Positions 9,311-19,658 of a DNA stretch of 64,000 bases are shown here, in pieces. Position numbers and translations under genes: made by a program. This DNA is from Petrolisthes cinctipes (taxonomy: Eukaryota; Arthropoda; Malacostraca; Decapoda; Porcellanidae). The notes below the pieces were generated by a model that saw nothing but the letters and a program-made list of their open reading frames with translations, was not told where the DNA came from and made no database searches. Location of the stretch: NCBI GenBank assembly GCA_033782935.1, contig JAWQEG010001350.1, forward strand, positions 62,001 through 126,000, in the 5' to 3' direction. Numbering within the stretch: the first letter of the stretch is position 1; the number at the start of each line of letters is the position of its first letter.

Positions 9311-9480
9311 GAGTGAAGGACTTTGAATGTAATGAATGTGGGAAAAGGTTTGGTCAGAAATCTACCCTTAATAAACATAAAAAAGTTCATACAAGAGTAT
9401 AGGATTTTAAGTGTAATGAATGTGGTAAAAAGTTTTCTGACAAATCCCAACTCACGTTACACAAAACTGTTCACACATGA
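9311..9480 (+). pseudogene. Fingers 14-15 of the interrupted zinc-finger gene
   Basis: Continues the host gene after the LINE: finger CNECGKRF...HKKVH, linker with an in-frame TAG (about 9400), then CNECGKKF...HKTVH and the original stop TGA (9478-9480). AATAAA follows at once (9481-9486), a probable original poly(A) signal. Without the LINE and the TAG the protein would have had fifteen fingers. Confidence 0.75.
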
Positions 9481-9605
9481 AATAAAACATTGAATGTAAG
9501 TGGTGGCAAACAATAATTGCTCCCCTCCACCCTAAGCATGATAGGAAAAAACTGAAAATATCAAGAGGTAGCACATTATATTGTAGGTGTATGGTGACAA
9601 GGTGA

Positions 9606-9943
9606 GTATTCAGTGTTGCTTCCATTGGCGTCATGAATAGCTTCAAGACGAGCAGGGTAGGAAGACAAAAGTTACTCAAAAAGCTCCGTGTTGAACTCCA
9701 TTACTCGAAGCACGCCATTGATGTGCTCCTCCGTCTTGGTATGACTAAATGGAGTTGATAGAGGTTCACACAACATCCTTTTTTTCAACCTCGTCCTTCA
9801 AGATAGATCCAACATTTTCACAGATGAGGAGAATTACTGGGCCACTCGTCATTACCAAGGACTATAAGGGGTACAGTTATGTTTGCATCCATAGCAAGAC
9901 CCGACGATATAGGTAAAGAAAAAAACTTGTTCTGACCCTACAT

Positions 9944-9980
<37 letters not shown>

Positions 9981-10130
9981 GATGAGGAGAATTACTGGGC
10001 CACTCGTCATTACCAAAGAAGTCAATGTTGTTGTCCTTCAGAAGGTTCTGGCTGGGTTCAAAGCACTTTCACATATGGTGCTTTGTTGTGCAGAAAGGTA
10101 ACCTGAGTGACATCCACAACATTTTGAGAG
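9606..10130 (-). pseudogene. Tc1-like DDE transposase relic
   Basis: Read on the minus strand: TFLHNKAPYVKVL near 10060-10110 (cf. the QDGAP region), a frameshift, then FFGNDEWPSNSP (cf. the catalytic WPSNSPDLNP motif), SILKDEVEKK, and a C-terminus SSYPARLEAIHDANGSNTEY typical of Tc1 transposases. Stops and frameshifts make it dead. It is split by a duplicated block: the segment around AATTACTGGGCCACTCGTCA occurs at about 9818-9860 and again at 9976-10018, with a (CT)n tract between. Known only from motif resemblance. Confidence 0.6.
9945..9977 (+). repeat. (CT)n microsatellite
   Basis: About 16 CT dinucleotides inside the Tc1 relic, ending just before the second copy of the duplicated block. 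Confidence 0.95.
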
Positions 10131-10232
10131 TCTTGAAAAAAGGGAATGACAAGCTTTGTCAAGATCTCCCCAAAATAATCTCCATCCCAACTTTACCTCC
10201 GAGGCTTTATCACCCACATCATCCACCATACA

Positions 10233-10436
10233 GTGAAGTCCTTGTACCCTCTTGGCCTCGTCTTGTCATTACTATCACTTACATTTTCTAATACCACAGT
10301 AGAAAGAATATTTTCACAGATGAATGTTGTTCACTCTAAACTGAGAAATCGTCTCAGTGTTAGGTCAGTAGAGGCATTAATTGTTAAAAGTAAAGTATGG
10401 ATTGGTTCATTATTTTCAATCCTGTGTAAACTTTGA
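10233..10436 (+). pseudogene. hAT transposase C-terminal dimerisation domain relic
   Basis: Translates to LLSLTFSNTTVERIFSQ followed by KLRNRLSVRSVEALI, the signature of the hAT C-terminal (dimerisation) region. No zinc-finger BED or catalytic core is found upstream. It lies against the Tc1 relic in the opposite orientation. The 158 bp after it, up to the long-TIR element, hold nothing recognised. Confidence 0.7.
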
Positions 10437-10594
10437 GCCTTCTGATATGATTAGAAGTTTCAATTCTAAAGGTTCTGAAGAGGAGAATAATATTATTGCT
10501 CTTGATGTACTACAATAAGAATCTGTGGCTGTAGGTATGTATACTGTATATCTAATTGTCATTATTAACATTGTTTAGCTAAGTTCTCATAGGC

Positions 10595-11508
10595 CTACTA
10601 TACGTTTCAGCGCCGGACAGACGGTGTTTTTCGTAAATATCTCTTAAACGAATCGTATCAATATAATATTTCAGCACTGTCTTTAACACCCGGGCGTAAT
10701 TTATGGCTGACATACCATATTCCTATATGTGTTATGTTAGGAGTTTACTGAGTGATATTAAGCCTAATCCAGTCATCATATCTAAGGCGTTATCGAGAAT
10801 CGGAAGAGTGTGGGGTACTCGTATAACCCCTCCACCAACACCCCGAAATCCCCCCACCATTCCTTCCTTTCCTACCCCAATATCTCATTATCCCCCTCCC
10901 CGTTTCACTCTTCACCATCCCTCTTCCATTTTTTTTTTTTTTTTTTATGACAGTATGTACAGTATATACGTATCGTTCATTAGTAATATTGTTTAATACA
11001 GTTACCGTTGTGTGTGGACATGAAAACCAGAGTGGGTCAAATTACCATTAAAGCAATAGCTAATGCCGTTGTTAATGGCCGTATAGCCGGATAATAACCC
11101 ACGTGTCTAAGGCCACCAGAAAAATGATTAATTTTGGTTTTGGGCAACCAAATATAATCGTTCATTGTTGCTTCATGTGTTCTTTACCTTTTTAAATAAC
11201 CAATTTATGCCTTAATTGAATATTCACAGTCTCCCGTATCCCCTCCCCCTCTCTCTGAGGTATGAGGTACCCCCCAGTCCGAGGCTATGACTCAAGTAGT
11301 GACAGGGTAGAAATCATTGACTGCCGAGGCGCACCTATTAGCAACAATGTTGTCCATTTGCCCCCGTGGATGCAGGACAGCGTTTGTTCATCGTCTTGCC
11401 ACATTGTACAAACGTGAATGCCAGTGATGATGAAGATGATGACGTTTTCCTTGACAGTGATTGTGAATAAATTTTGTTTTATCATGTTTGCATCATTAAA
11501 TCCTACAC

Positions 11509-11571
<63 letters not shown>

Positions 11572-12262
11572 GGTGATAATATAAATATAAAAGGGACAAG
11601 TCAACAAAATAACATTATATTAACTGGACCAAGTTGACATTTTATAATGAATAGGTATACAGTATCTAATAACATTTCCTAGAAGGTCCAGACCACAGGT
11701 AATGCCAATACATCGTGTTCACTTGCATGGTTGACCATAAGGACTGCAAACATGGACCTTCTACATACTACATGTATGTAAACATGCTGTTGTACAGTAA
11801 TTATCAAAGTGAAATACGTCTTGCCTCTATAGAATTGTACTGCACCATACTCTTAGTTAATAATCATATCTATACATATACATCTACATAACATTCTAAT
11901 ATATAATACAGTGATGGAAGAAATAGGGAGGGCCACGAGTGATGAGGGAGGCGAGGAGCTAGGGGGAGAAGAGGAGGAGGGAGGGGTGAGAAGGGGGGGA
12001 TGTAGTTGTGGTTAGGAATGGTTTGGGAGGGTGTTGGGGGCGGGGCCACACTTTCCTTCGAATGCGTCGATATGACAGGCTGGCTTTGTGCTATTTTTCA
12101 CGAGTAAACTCCTCGCATAACACAGATAGGAATATGGTATGTCAGCCATAAATTACGCCCGGGTGTTAAAGATAGTGTGTTGAAATATTATATTGATACA
12201 ACGATTCGTTTAGGAGATATTTGCGAAAAACACCGTCTGTCCGGCGCTGAAACGGATAGTAG
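10595..12262. mobile_element. 1.67-kb element with long (about 330 bp) terminal inverted repeats
   Basis: Left arm starts CTACTATACGTTTCAGCGCC and the right end is its inverse complement with few changes (to 12262). The arms stay alignable through the ACACCCGGGCGTAATTTATG block and on to C-rich sequence (about 10930 and 11935). The inside has a poly(T) run, no transposase and a (TA)n core. Non-autonomous; no clear target duplication, so the superfamily is unknown. Confidence 0.75.
11512..11568. repeat. (TA)n microsatellite
   Basis: About 28 TA dinucleotides in the centre of the long-TIR element. Its length varies between array units, from about 57 to 76 bp. Confidence 0.95.
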
Positions 12263-12518
12263 TTAGTCCTTACGGAAAATAAAACTGGCATTTTTAAGTT
12301 TACCTTCAGCAAAGTTCAGTTATATGGTTGTCAAATATTATGTAATTGTTTTCTATAGTGAGGAGAAATGTATCAATACAATATTCATGTACATTAAAAA
12401 GAAACAATAACATTTGTCTTTATTTGTTTTGTGGGATCTTCATTTCAATATGTGGGAAAAAAATCCTTAATCTGTGGGAAATTGGTACTACAAAATTGGC
12501 AACACTGGTTGTGACTGA

Positions 12519-12797
12519 GTGGATGAACGACATGAACTGAATGATTCCCTGATTAGAAAAGTGACAGAGGTGGGTGAGAGAGGGATAGGAAGGGTGAGGA
12601 ATAGCAATAAAAGAAGATTGATGAAGAGCTGGTGGAATGAAGATATTGAGAATGCGAGGAAGGAGAGTAATAGGAAGTGTAGAAGACTAAGGAAAAATGT
12701 AGGCAATAGTGAGGAAGATAGAATAGCATATGAGGAGGCATGGAAGGAGTATGAACTGCAGGAGCCGGTGGCGGCAGGTTCGAAAACTGAGAGCTGA
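12519..12797 (+). pseudogene. Fragment of a different LINE ORF2 (endonuclease-RT linker)
   Basis: RRLMKSWWNEDIENARKESN and IAYEEAWKEYE resemble the WWN-type linker between endonuclease and reverse transcriptase of jockey/CR1-like elements. It differs from the corresponding linker of the APE-LINE in this array (PPWMCEEIRKEI), so it comes from another family. The 256 bp before it (12263-12518) are AT-rich with nothing recognised. Confidence 0.5.
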
Positions 12798-12861
12798 GTT
12801 TCCCAAATAATGTAAACTTTATAAAAGTTACCACATAAACTAAAGTGAAAAATAAGAGAAG

Positions 12862-13780
12862 ATGGCTAGTCGAAGTGCAAGAAGCGGAGCACGAAGAGAA
12901 GACAGCTGTGGAAGATGTGAAAACAGAGTAAAACAACAGGAGAGAGGAATACAATGTGATATGTGTAGTGTCTGGTTCCACATCGGATGTGAGCAGGTCA
13001 GTCCTACCCTATATAGAGAGTTGAAAGATATTCTGAATCAGTATGGATATGTTCTGGATGTATACCAGTAGCAAAGAAGAGACTGTTAACACCAGAGAGG
13101 GAATTAGGAAAAAAGATTGATGAGATGAAAAAGGAGTGGAGATCTTTCTTTGAGGAAAAAATGATGCAGTGGGAGGAGAGTTTAGATAAGTTAAAGAAAG
13201 ATATGTTAGAGGAAATGAAGAATGAAATGGAGTTAGAACTGAAGAAGAGAGATAAGAAAATAGAGATAATGAAAGTAGAGCTAAAAAGTGAAATGGTTGA
13301 AGATATGAAAGAGAGAGAGGAAAAAGAGAGAAAGAGGAATAATATTATCATTTATAATTTAGAAGAACCCGAGGAATCGGAACCAAAGGAAAAGATACAG
13401 AAAGACATAGAAAACTCTCTGGATATAATACAAAGGGAAGTAAAAGTAGAGGATGTAGAAATTTTGGATGCAGCAAGATTATGATTAATAAATGAACCAG
13501 GAAAGAAGAGACCACTCCTGTTAAAATTAAAAGAAACATGGATGAAATGGCAGATTCTGAAAAATGCAAAGAACCTTAAGAATACAAACCATAGGCTAGC
13601 AAAAAGAATATCTATCACCTTGGATATGACTAAGAAAGAGAGACAACAAAATAAGGAGCTCTGGGAGGAATTAAAAAGAAAACGAGAACTGGGAGAAAAG
13701 GGATGGTATATAAAGGATGCAAGTTAATGAGAAATAATTTTCAAGGAGAAAGAGGACAAATATATGGAGAACATATGTAA
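12862..13780 (+). pseudogene. APE-LINE copy 2, ORF1 (PHD finger + coiled coil + RRM-like)
   Basis: Starts in good context (AAGATGGCT). A PHD finger is visible as CGRC...CDMC....H..C in the first frame; its last pair, WICSGC, lies in another frame (13044-13061), so a frameshift between about 13010 and 13034 splits the finger. After it come a charged coiled coil (13125-13330), NNIIIYNLEEP and an RRM-like/C-terminal region as in L1-type ORF1 proteins, which bind RNA. The PHD frameshift is present in all five copies that keep this region. Specific lesions: GGA to TGA near 13484 and a one-base deletion near 13720. Confidence 0.8.
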
Positions 13781-16700
13781 GATTAAACTAATAAACATAC
13801 AAGGGATAACAAAAGTAAAGATGACAGAATTATAAGATTTAATCAAAAGTGAAGAAATTTTATGTTTAACGGAAACACACCAAAAGTGTGAGAATATCAG
13901 TCTCTGTGATCACATATACTCAATAAGTAATATGAGGGAAATGGAGGAAAAGAAAGGAGGGGGATTGATGATTTTGTCGGAGAAGGATGAAGATAGTAAA
14001 ATTGAAAAGATAATAACTAGAAATAAGGATTTGTTACTTTGCAAGTGTAAATTAGGAAATATTTGTTTTAAGCTGCTTTTGGTCTATTTACCTGCGGGAA
14101 ATAAAGAAAAGGATAAAAGAAGATACACTAGTTTAAAAACAGAAATAGAAGGTATAGTAGAAAATATAGGGGAGATACTCTTTGTCCTACTCGGGGATTT
14201 TAATGGACATTTGGGATTCCTTGGAGAGCAGGAAATGGATAGACGAGGGGAAGATGGGATTAACTGGATCGGAAAACTATAATCTCATTCTATTAAACAA
14301 TAACCAGAGGTGTGAAGGGTTGATAACATGGGAGAGAGGAAAATAAAAAAGTGTGATAGACTTCGTTCTGGTGAACCATAAATTTTATGATGTATACGAA
14401 GCAATGAAATTAGATGAAAGAAAAGAAATAACGGAATTATCTGACCATAATTTGATTGAAATAATAATCAAAGGGGAGACACAAAATAGAAAATACACAA
14501 ATGATCAATGGCAAGAAAATATTTATTATACAACAGACAAAGAAGCATTACAGAAATATAAGGAAGAAGTGGAAGGAGAGTGCAATGAAGAGGTACAAGA
14601 TATGGTAGAGTTTGGTGAAATCATGACAAGAAATGTAGAATGTATATTAAAGAAAAAGTATAGAAGGAGAAAGGATAAGAGACATATAAACAGGATTGAA
14701 CCACCATGGATGTGTGAAGAAATTAGAAAGGAAATCAAGAAAAGAAAGAAGCTTAATAGAGAGAAACGAAATGAGGCTAGTGAAGAAGTAAAAGATAGAC
14801 TTTGGAGCTTATATAAGGTACAAAAAGATTGGGTGAAAAGATTGATCAAAGAAGCAATAATAAAACATGAGAAAAAGGTGACAGAGGAGATAAATGGAAG
14901 TAGTGACAAAAGTAAGAGATTATGGCAATATATTGACAAATTAAAAGGTAAAGAAATAAACTATGATAAGGACAAAGGGGAATTATATTGTACAGAGGGA
15001 GGAATACTTAAACCAGAAGATGCAGCTCAAGAGCTTGAAATGTTTTGGAAGGATATATACCAAAATCATGACAATAACATAAAGAAGGTTTGGAACACAC
15101 AAGAAAAAGGAAGGTACAAAATTTTTATAGAGGAACAAATAATGAATGAAACTAATCAAGACAAGAGACAGTACATGGTAATGGAACGTATGGATATGAC
15201 TGTTGGAATGGGCCTAGCTCGGATAACAACAACCATGGAAGAACCAATAATAAATAAAGAAGAAATTATAAAAACATTAAATGGCTTGAAAAACAAAAAG
15301 GCAGCTGGTCCAGATGGGGTAAAACCAGAATGCTACAAGGCATTGATAGATAGTGAAAAATGCATAGAAAAGTTAGTGTAATGTTTTAATAAAATAATTA
15401 GACAAGGAAAAGTCCCACAAACCTGGAAAACTTCAAGAACAGTAATGTTACCAAAAAAAGTTAAACCAACAGCCCAGGATTTAAGACCCATAGCACTCAC
15501 AAATATTGATTACAAAATATTTATGTCAATAATGAAGAGCAAAATAGAACAACAACTACAAGTTAATGATTTAAATAGTGAATTGCAGTCCGGATTTACA
15601 CAGGGAAGAAGAATTGAAGACAATACACTCATACTCAGGTACTGTATTGAAAAAAGCTACAAGAACAAGACACCATTAATCGTAGCAGCAATAGACTTTA
15701 AGAAGGCATAGGACTCAATAAAAAGAGAAGAGATCATAAAAAATCTAAAAGAAATAAAAACACATGAAAATATGATAGATATAATAAGTGATGTGAACCA
15801 GAATGATACAACAGAAAAATAGAAAAATATATAAAGATAACAAGCGGTATACGCCAAGGGTGCACAGGATCTACAACACTTTTTAAATTAATAACTTTCA
15901 AAATAATTCAAGAAATGGAGAGTACAGGCCTCGGGTACAGAGATGAGAAATTTGCCTTTAACACTATCTTCTTTGCCGATGATGGACTGCAGTTTTCACA
16001 ATCAATGTTAGAGGCAAAAGCAAACATTATAAGACTGAGCAATGTAAGCAGGAAATGTGGGTTGGAGTTAAATAAAAATAAGAGCAAATTCATAATCTTC
16101 AATATGGAAAATCAACCAGCAAAACTAGAAGGGATAGAAGTGGTGGAGACTATTAAGTATTTGGGAGTGGATATTGGAAACAAGAGAGACTGTTTTAAGA
16201 ATTACAAGGTTAATATTTAAAAAAAAAGCAAAGAAACTAGCAAATATGACATACTCAGTGACAGCCAAGAGTTGTAACAAACTAATGATTGGAAAAACTT
16301 TCTGGAAAGGTCTGGCATTGCCTGGAATACTGTATGGGGCTGGTGTGGTGGATTATAACAAGAAAGAAATAGATACGTTACAAAAAATTGAAAACTCAGT
16401 GTACCGAACGATCCTTGTGGCAGAGAAAACACAGCAATTAATGGACTGAGAGGAGAAGTGGGTGCCTCATTCATGAAATCAAAAATTACTAGAACAAAAT
16501 TACAATATTTACAAGGAATAATGAGAGATGGAGGAAACAAATTAACATACAAAATAGTAGAAGAATTGAAGGATAATAGAACAAATAAATGGATGAAGGA
16601 ATGTGAGGAAGGAATGAAAGCATTAGATATCAATTTAGATAAACTAAAAACCATGAAGAAGCAAGAACTCCTAAACAAGATCTATGAATTGGACACTAAG

Positions 16701-17245
16701 AACTGGAGAGAGGAAATGGAAAGTAAGACTACCCTAAAGATTTACAGAAAATGGAAAAAGGAAATGGGAATGACAGAGGAACTATATGACAATACACCAG
16801 CATCAGTGGTGTTATTTAAATGTAGGACAAATACTTTAAACTTGGGAGATAGAAAAAGATTTAGAAAAGAGGACAATGAAACAGGATGTAAGATGTGTGG
16901 AACAGATCCAGAAAACTTAGAACATTTTGTGCTTGACTGTACTGCATGGCTATGTTGAAGAAAGAAGTAAAATTGGAAAATTGCAACAACCTTATATCGA
17001 ATGCAAGGAAAACATCATTGGAGGGTTGTTATTCGACAGTGGAAAATGTTTGGACAATATAAAAGAATATGGTAAATATTGAATGAATTACCGTTATTGG
17101 GTACTGTTTTTCTACCTTCATTACCCACTTATTTAGACCATTCTAAGAATATTTTCTTCTATGACATTTTCTCCGCAAATAAGAATATCTTTATAAGTGC
17201 TGGAAAATAAGGGAGAAGACATTAAAGGAACTCGGCAACAAATAA
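13764..17245 (+). pseudogene. APE-LINE copy 2, ORF2, inactivated
   Basis: Shared lesions as in copy 1. Retains FADD (about 15973-15984, IFFADDG), so the 108-bp deletion is absent. Extra damage: TAA for Gln near 13833, a frameshift near 14270 in the endonuclease, TAA at 15379, a short deletion near 15805 around the VYQND region and a frameshift near 16220. The 3' end carries the 110-bp insertion. The knuckle is followed by a two-base insertion (TGCATGGC). Confidence 0.85.
17071..17180 (+). mobile_element. 110-bp element in APE-LINE copy 2
   Basis: Both copies of the 8-bp duplication AAGAATAT are intact here (17063-17070 and 17181-17188), the clearest case in the array. Confidence 0.8.
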
Positions 17246-17614
17246 ACGACAGAAGAGGGGCCGTTGTAAAGGCTATCCCTCGACATCATCGCATCGCATC
17301 GCATCACTCTCAGTCATCATCAACAACAACAACAATAATAAAGTGTGAGTTTTTGTAGTTTTCTATGTTGTATTGTTGTAATTGATAATATTAATGGTTC
17401 TTTAGTGGTTTATTATGATATATACGAGTCAATAGAGAAGGAAACCAAGTGAAATACAATATATAATTCATCGATATAAGATAATTAAATTTAACAAGTA
17501 TAATCATTTAATTAATTAACACAGGCTTAGTAAATTTCGTTATTAACCTGTAAAGTAATGAATAAAACGAGCCTGGAAACACACACACATAACCCTTAAA
17601 AAAAAACGGTAAAG
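17246..17614 (+). other. LINE tail and AT-rich spacer, repeat 2
   Basis: Same content as the first spacer; no gene seen. Confidence 0.55.
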
Positions 17615-18363
17615 GTACAGAAGTGGACCTTACTGTATAATAGATATTTTACTGTCATTACCCACTATTTCGGACCATTCTAAGACACTTTTCTTCTATG
17701 GTTTTTCTTCCTCAAATGCCCCGTTTCCAAGATAGGGCATATTCAAATGGGGCATTTTGAAATTAGCCTGACCTTACCTGACCTGACCTAACCTAACCTA
17801 GACCGCATCAGACTACCGGGACCTAACCTGGGCTAACTACCGGAACCTAAATTGGGCAAACTACCTGGAAATAATCGTGATAAAATACAATAAATGACTG
17901 GGGCAAAATACTGGGATCCAGCCGGATCTGGCAACACTGCTGCAAAACGGTAATTCTTTCAATAAATACCAAAATTTCTCACTAAATAGTCAGTCACTAC
18001 CATTATGCCACCTCGATCATATCTTATTAATGGTACAGGTACAGAAGTGGACCTTACTGTATAATAGATATTTTACTGTCATTACCCACTATTTCGGACC
18101 ATTCTAAGACACTTTTCTTCTATGGTTTTTCTTCCTCAAATGCCCCATTTCCAAGATAGGGCATATTCAAATGGGGCATTTTGAAATTAGCCTGACCTCA
18201 CCTGACCTGACCTAACCTAACCTAGACCGCATCAGACTACCGGGACCTAACCTGGGCAAACTACCGGGAAATAATCGTGATAAAGTACAATAAATGACAG
18301 GGGTAAAATACTAGGACCCAGCTGGATCTGGCAACACTGCTGAATTCAGGTCCACTTCTGTAC
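17615..18363. mobile_element. Duplicated 16-bp-TIR MITE, repeat 2
   Basis: Two left ends (17615 and 18039) but one right end (18348-18363). The first copy departs after GGCAACACTGCTG into AACGGTAATTCTTTCAATAA, which is the right end of the GGTAAATATTG family, then 70 bp found in no other unit (about 17966-18034). It shows that the two families share internal sequence. Confidence 0.65.
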
Positions 18364-18793
18364 TAATACCAAAAAAACCACACACACAAACCTGGAAAAA
18401 AAAACAAGGAAATATTACGGTAATTATCTATTATATTGCCATTTTATATTACAATGTTTTTACCTTCTTTACCCACTAATTTATAACATTCTAAGACACT
18501 TTTCGTCTATGGCATATTCTTTTGCAATGCCCCATTTCCAAGATAGGGCTTATTCAAATGGGGCATTTTGAAATTAGCCTGACTGGTAAATATTAAAAGA
18601 ATTACCGTTATTGAGTACGGTATTTCTACCTTCATTACCCACTAATTTAGACAATTCTAAGACTATTTTCTTCTATGGCATTTCCTCTGCAAATGCCCCA
18701 TTTCAAAGATAGGGCATATTCAAATGGGGCATTTTAAAATTAGCCTGACCTTATCTGACCTGACTTAACCTAACCTAGACCGCATCGGACTAC
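18364..18793 (+). mobile_element. Two left-end transposon blocks, repeat 2
   Basis: Same pair of modules as at 6571-6989, with scattered substitutions. Confidence 0.55.
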
Positions 18794-19205
18794 CGGGAAC
18801 TAACCTGGGCAAACTTCCGGGACCGGGAACTAACCTGGGCAAACTACCGGGACCGGGAACTAACCTGGGCAAACTACCGGGACCTAACCTGGGCAAACTA
18901 CCGGGACCTAACCTGTGCAAACTACTGGGACCTAACCTGTGCAAACTACTGGGACCTAACCTAGGCAAACTACTGGGACCTAACCTGTGCAAACTACTGG
19001 GACCTAACCTGTGCAAACTACTGGGACCTAACCTGTGCAAACTACTGGGACCTAACCTGTGCAAACTACTGGGACCCAACCTGTGCAAACTACTGGGCCC
19101 TAACCTGTGCAAACTACTGGGCCCTAACCTGTGCAAACTACTGGGACCTAACCTGTGCAAACTACTGGGACCTAACCTGTGCAAACTACTGGGACCTAAC
19201 CTGAC
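18794..19205 (+). repeat. 24-bp minisatellite, repeat 2
   Basis: About 17 units in the same order of variants as repeat 1, including the single CTAGGCAAAC unit. Confidence 0.9.
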
Positions 19206-19430
19206 CCAACCAAACATAACATAACATAACATAACCTTTCCTTATCTGACCTGACCTAACCTAACCTAACATTATCTGACCTAACCAAACCTTACCTTAC
19301 CTTATCTGACCTAACCTAACATAACCAAACCTTACCTTTTTTGACCTAACCTAACGTAACATAACCTTACCTAACCTAACCTAACATAGACCACAGCAGA
19401 CTATCGGGACCTAACCGAGACAAACTACCG
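19206..19430 (+). repeat. Degenerate CCTAA tract, repeat 2
   Basis: Slightly shorter than in repeat 1, having lost a few pentamers. Confidence 0.65.
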
Positions 19431-19658
19431 GGACCTAACTGGACATAGTCAATTTTTGGTGCTACAGAATATTACTGTAAATATTCAGTAAATGTTTGAA
19501 TCTTCAAATGATGTAAGACTGGTATTGTTATTGTTTCAGATTCATATGAAGTAACTCTGTGGTTGGCAGCCCTGACACCAATAACAGTGTGGTTGGCAGC
19601 CCTGACAACAGTAATAACCAAGTGGTCATATTGGTGGCAGAATAAAGCTGTGTTAGTG

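Noticed and set aside
10025..10291. Plus-strand 88-codon ORF over the Tc1 relic
   Set aside because: The minus strand of the same DNA matches Tc1 transposase motifs; the plus-strand reading has no recognisable domain.
11285..11599. Minus-strand ORF with an Ile-Tyr run
   Set aside because: Product of the (TA)n microsatellite inside the long-TIR element; broken in other units.
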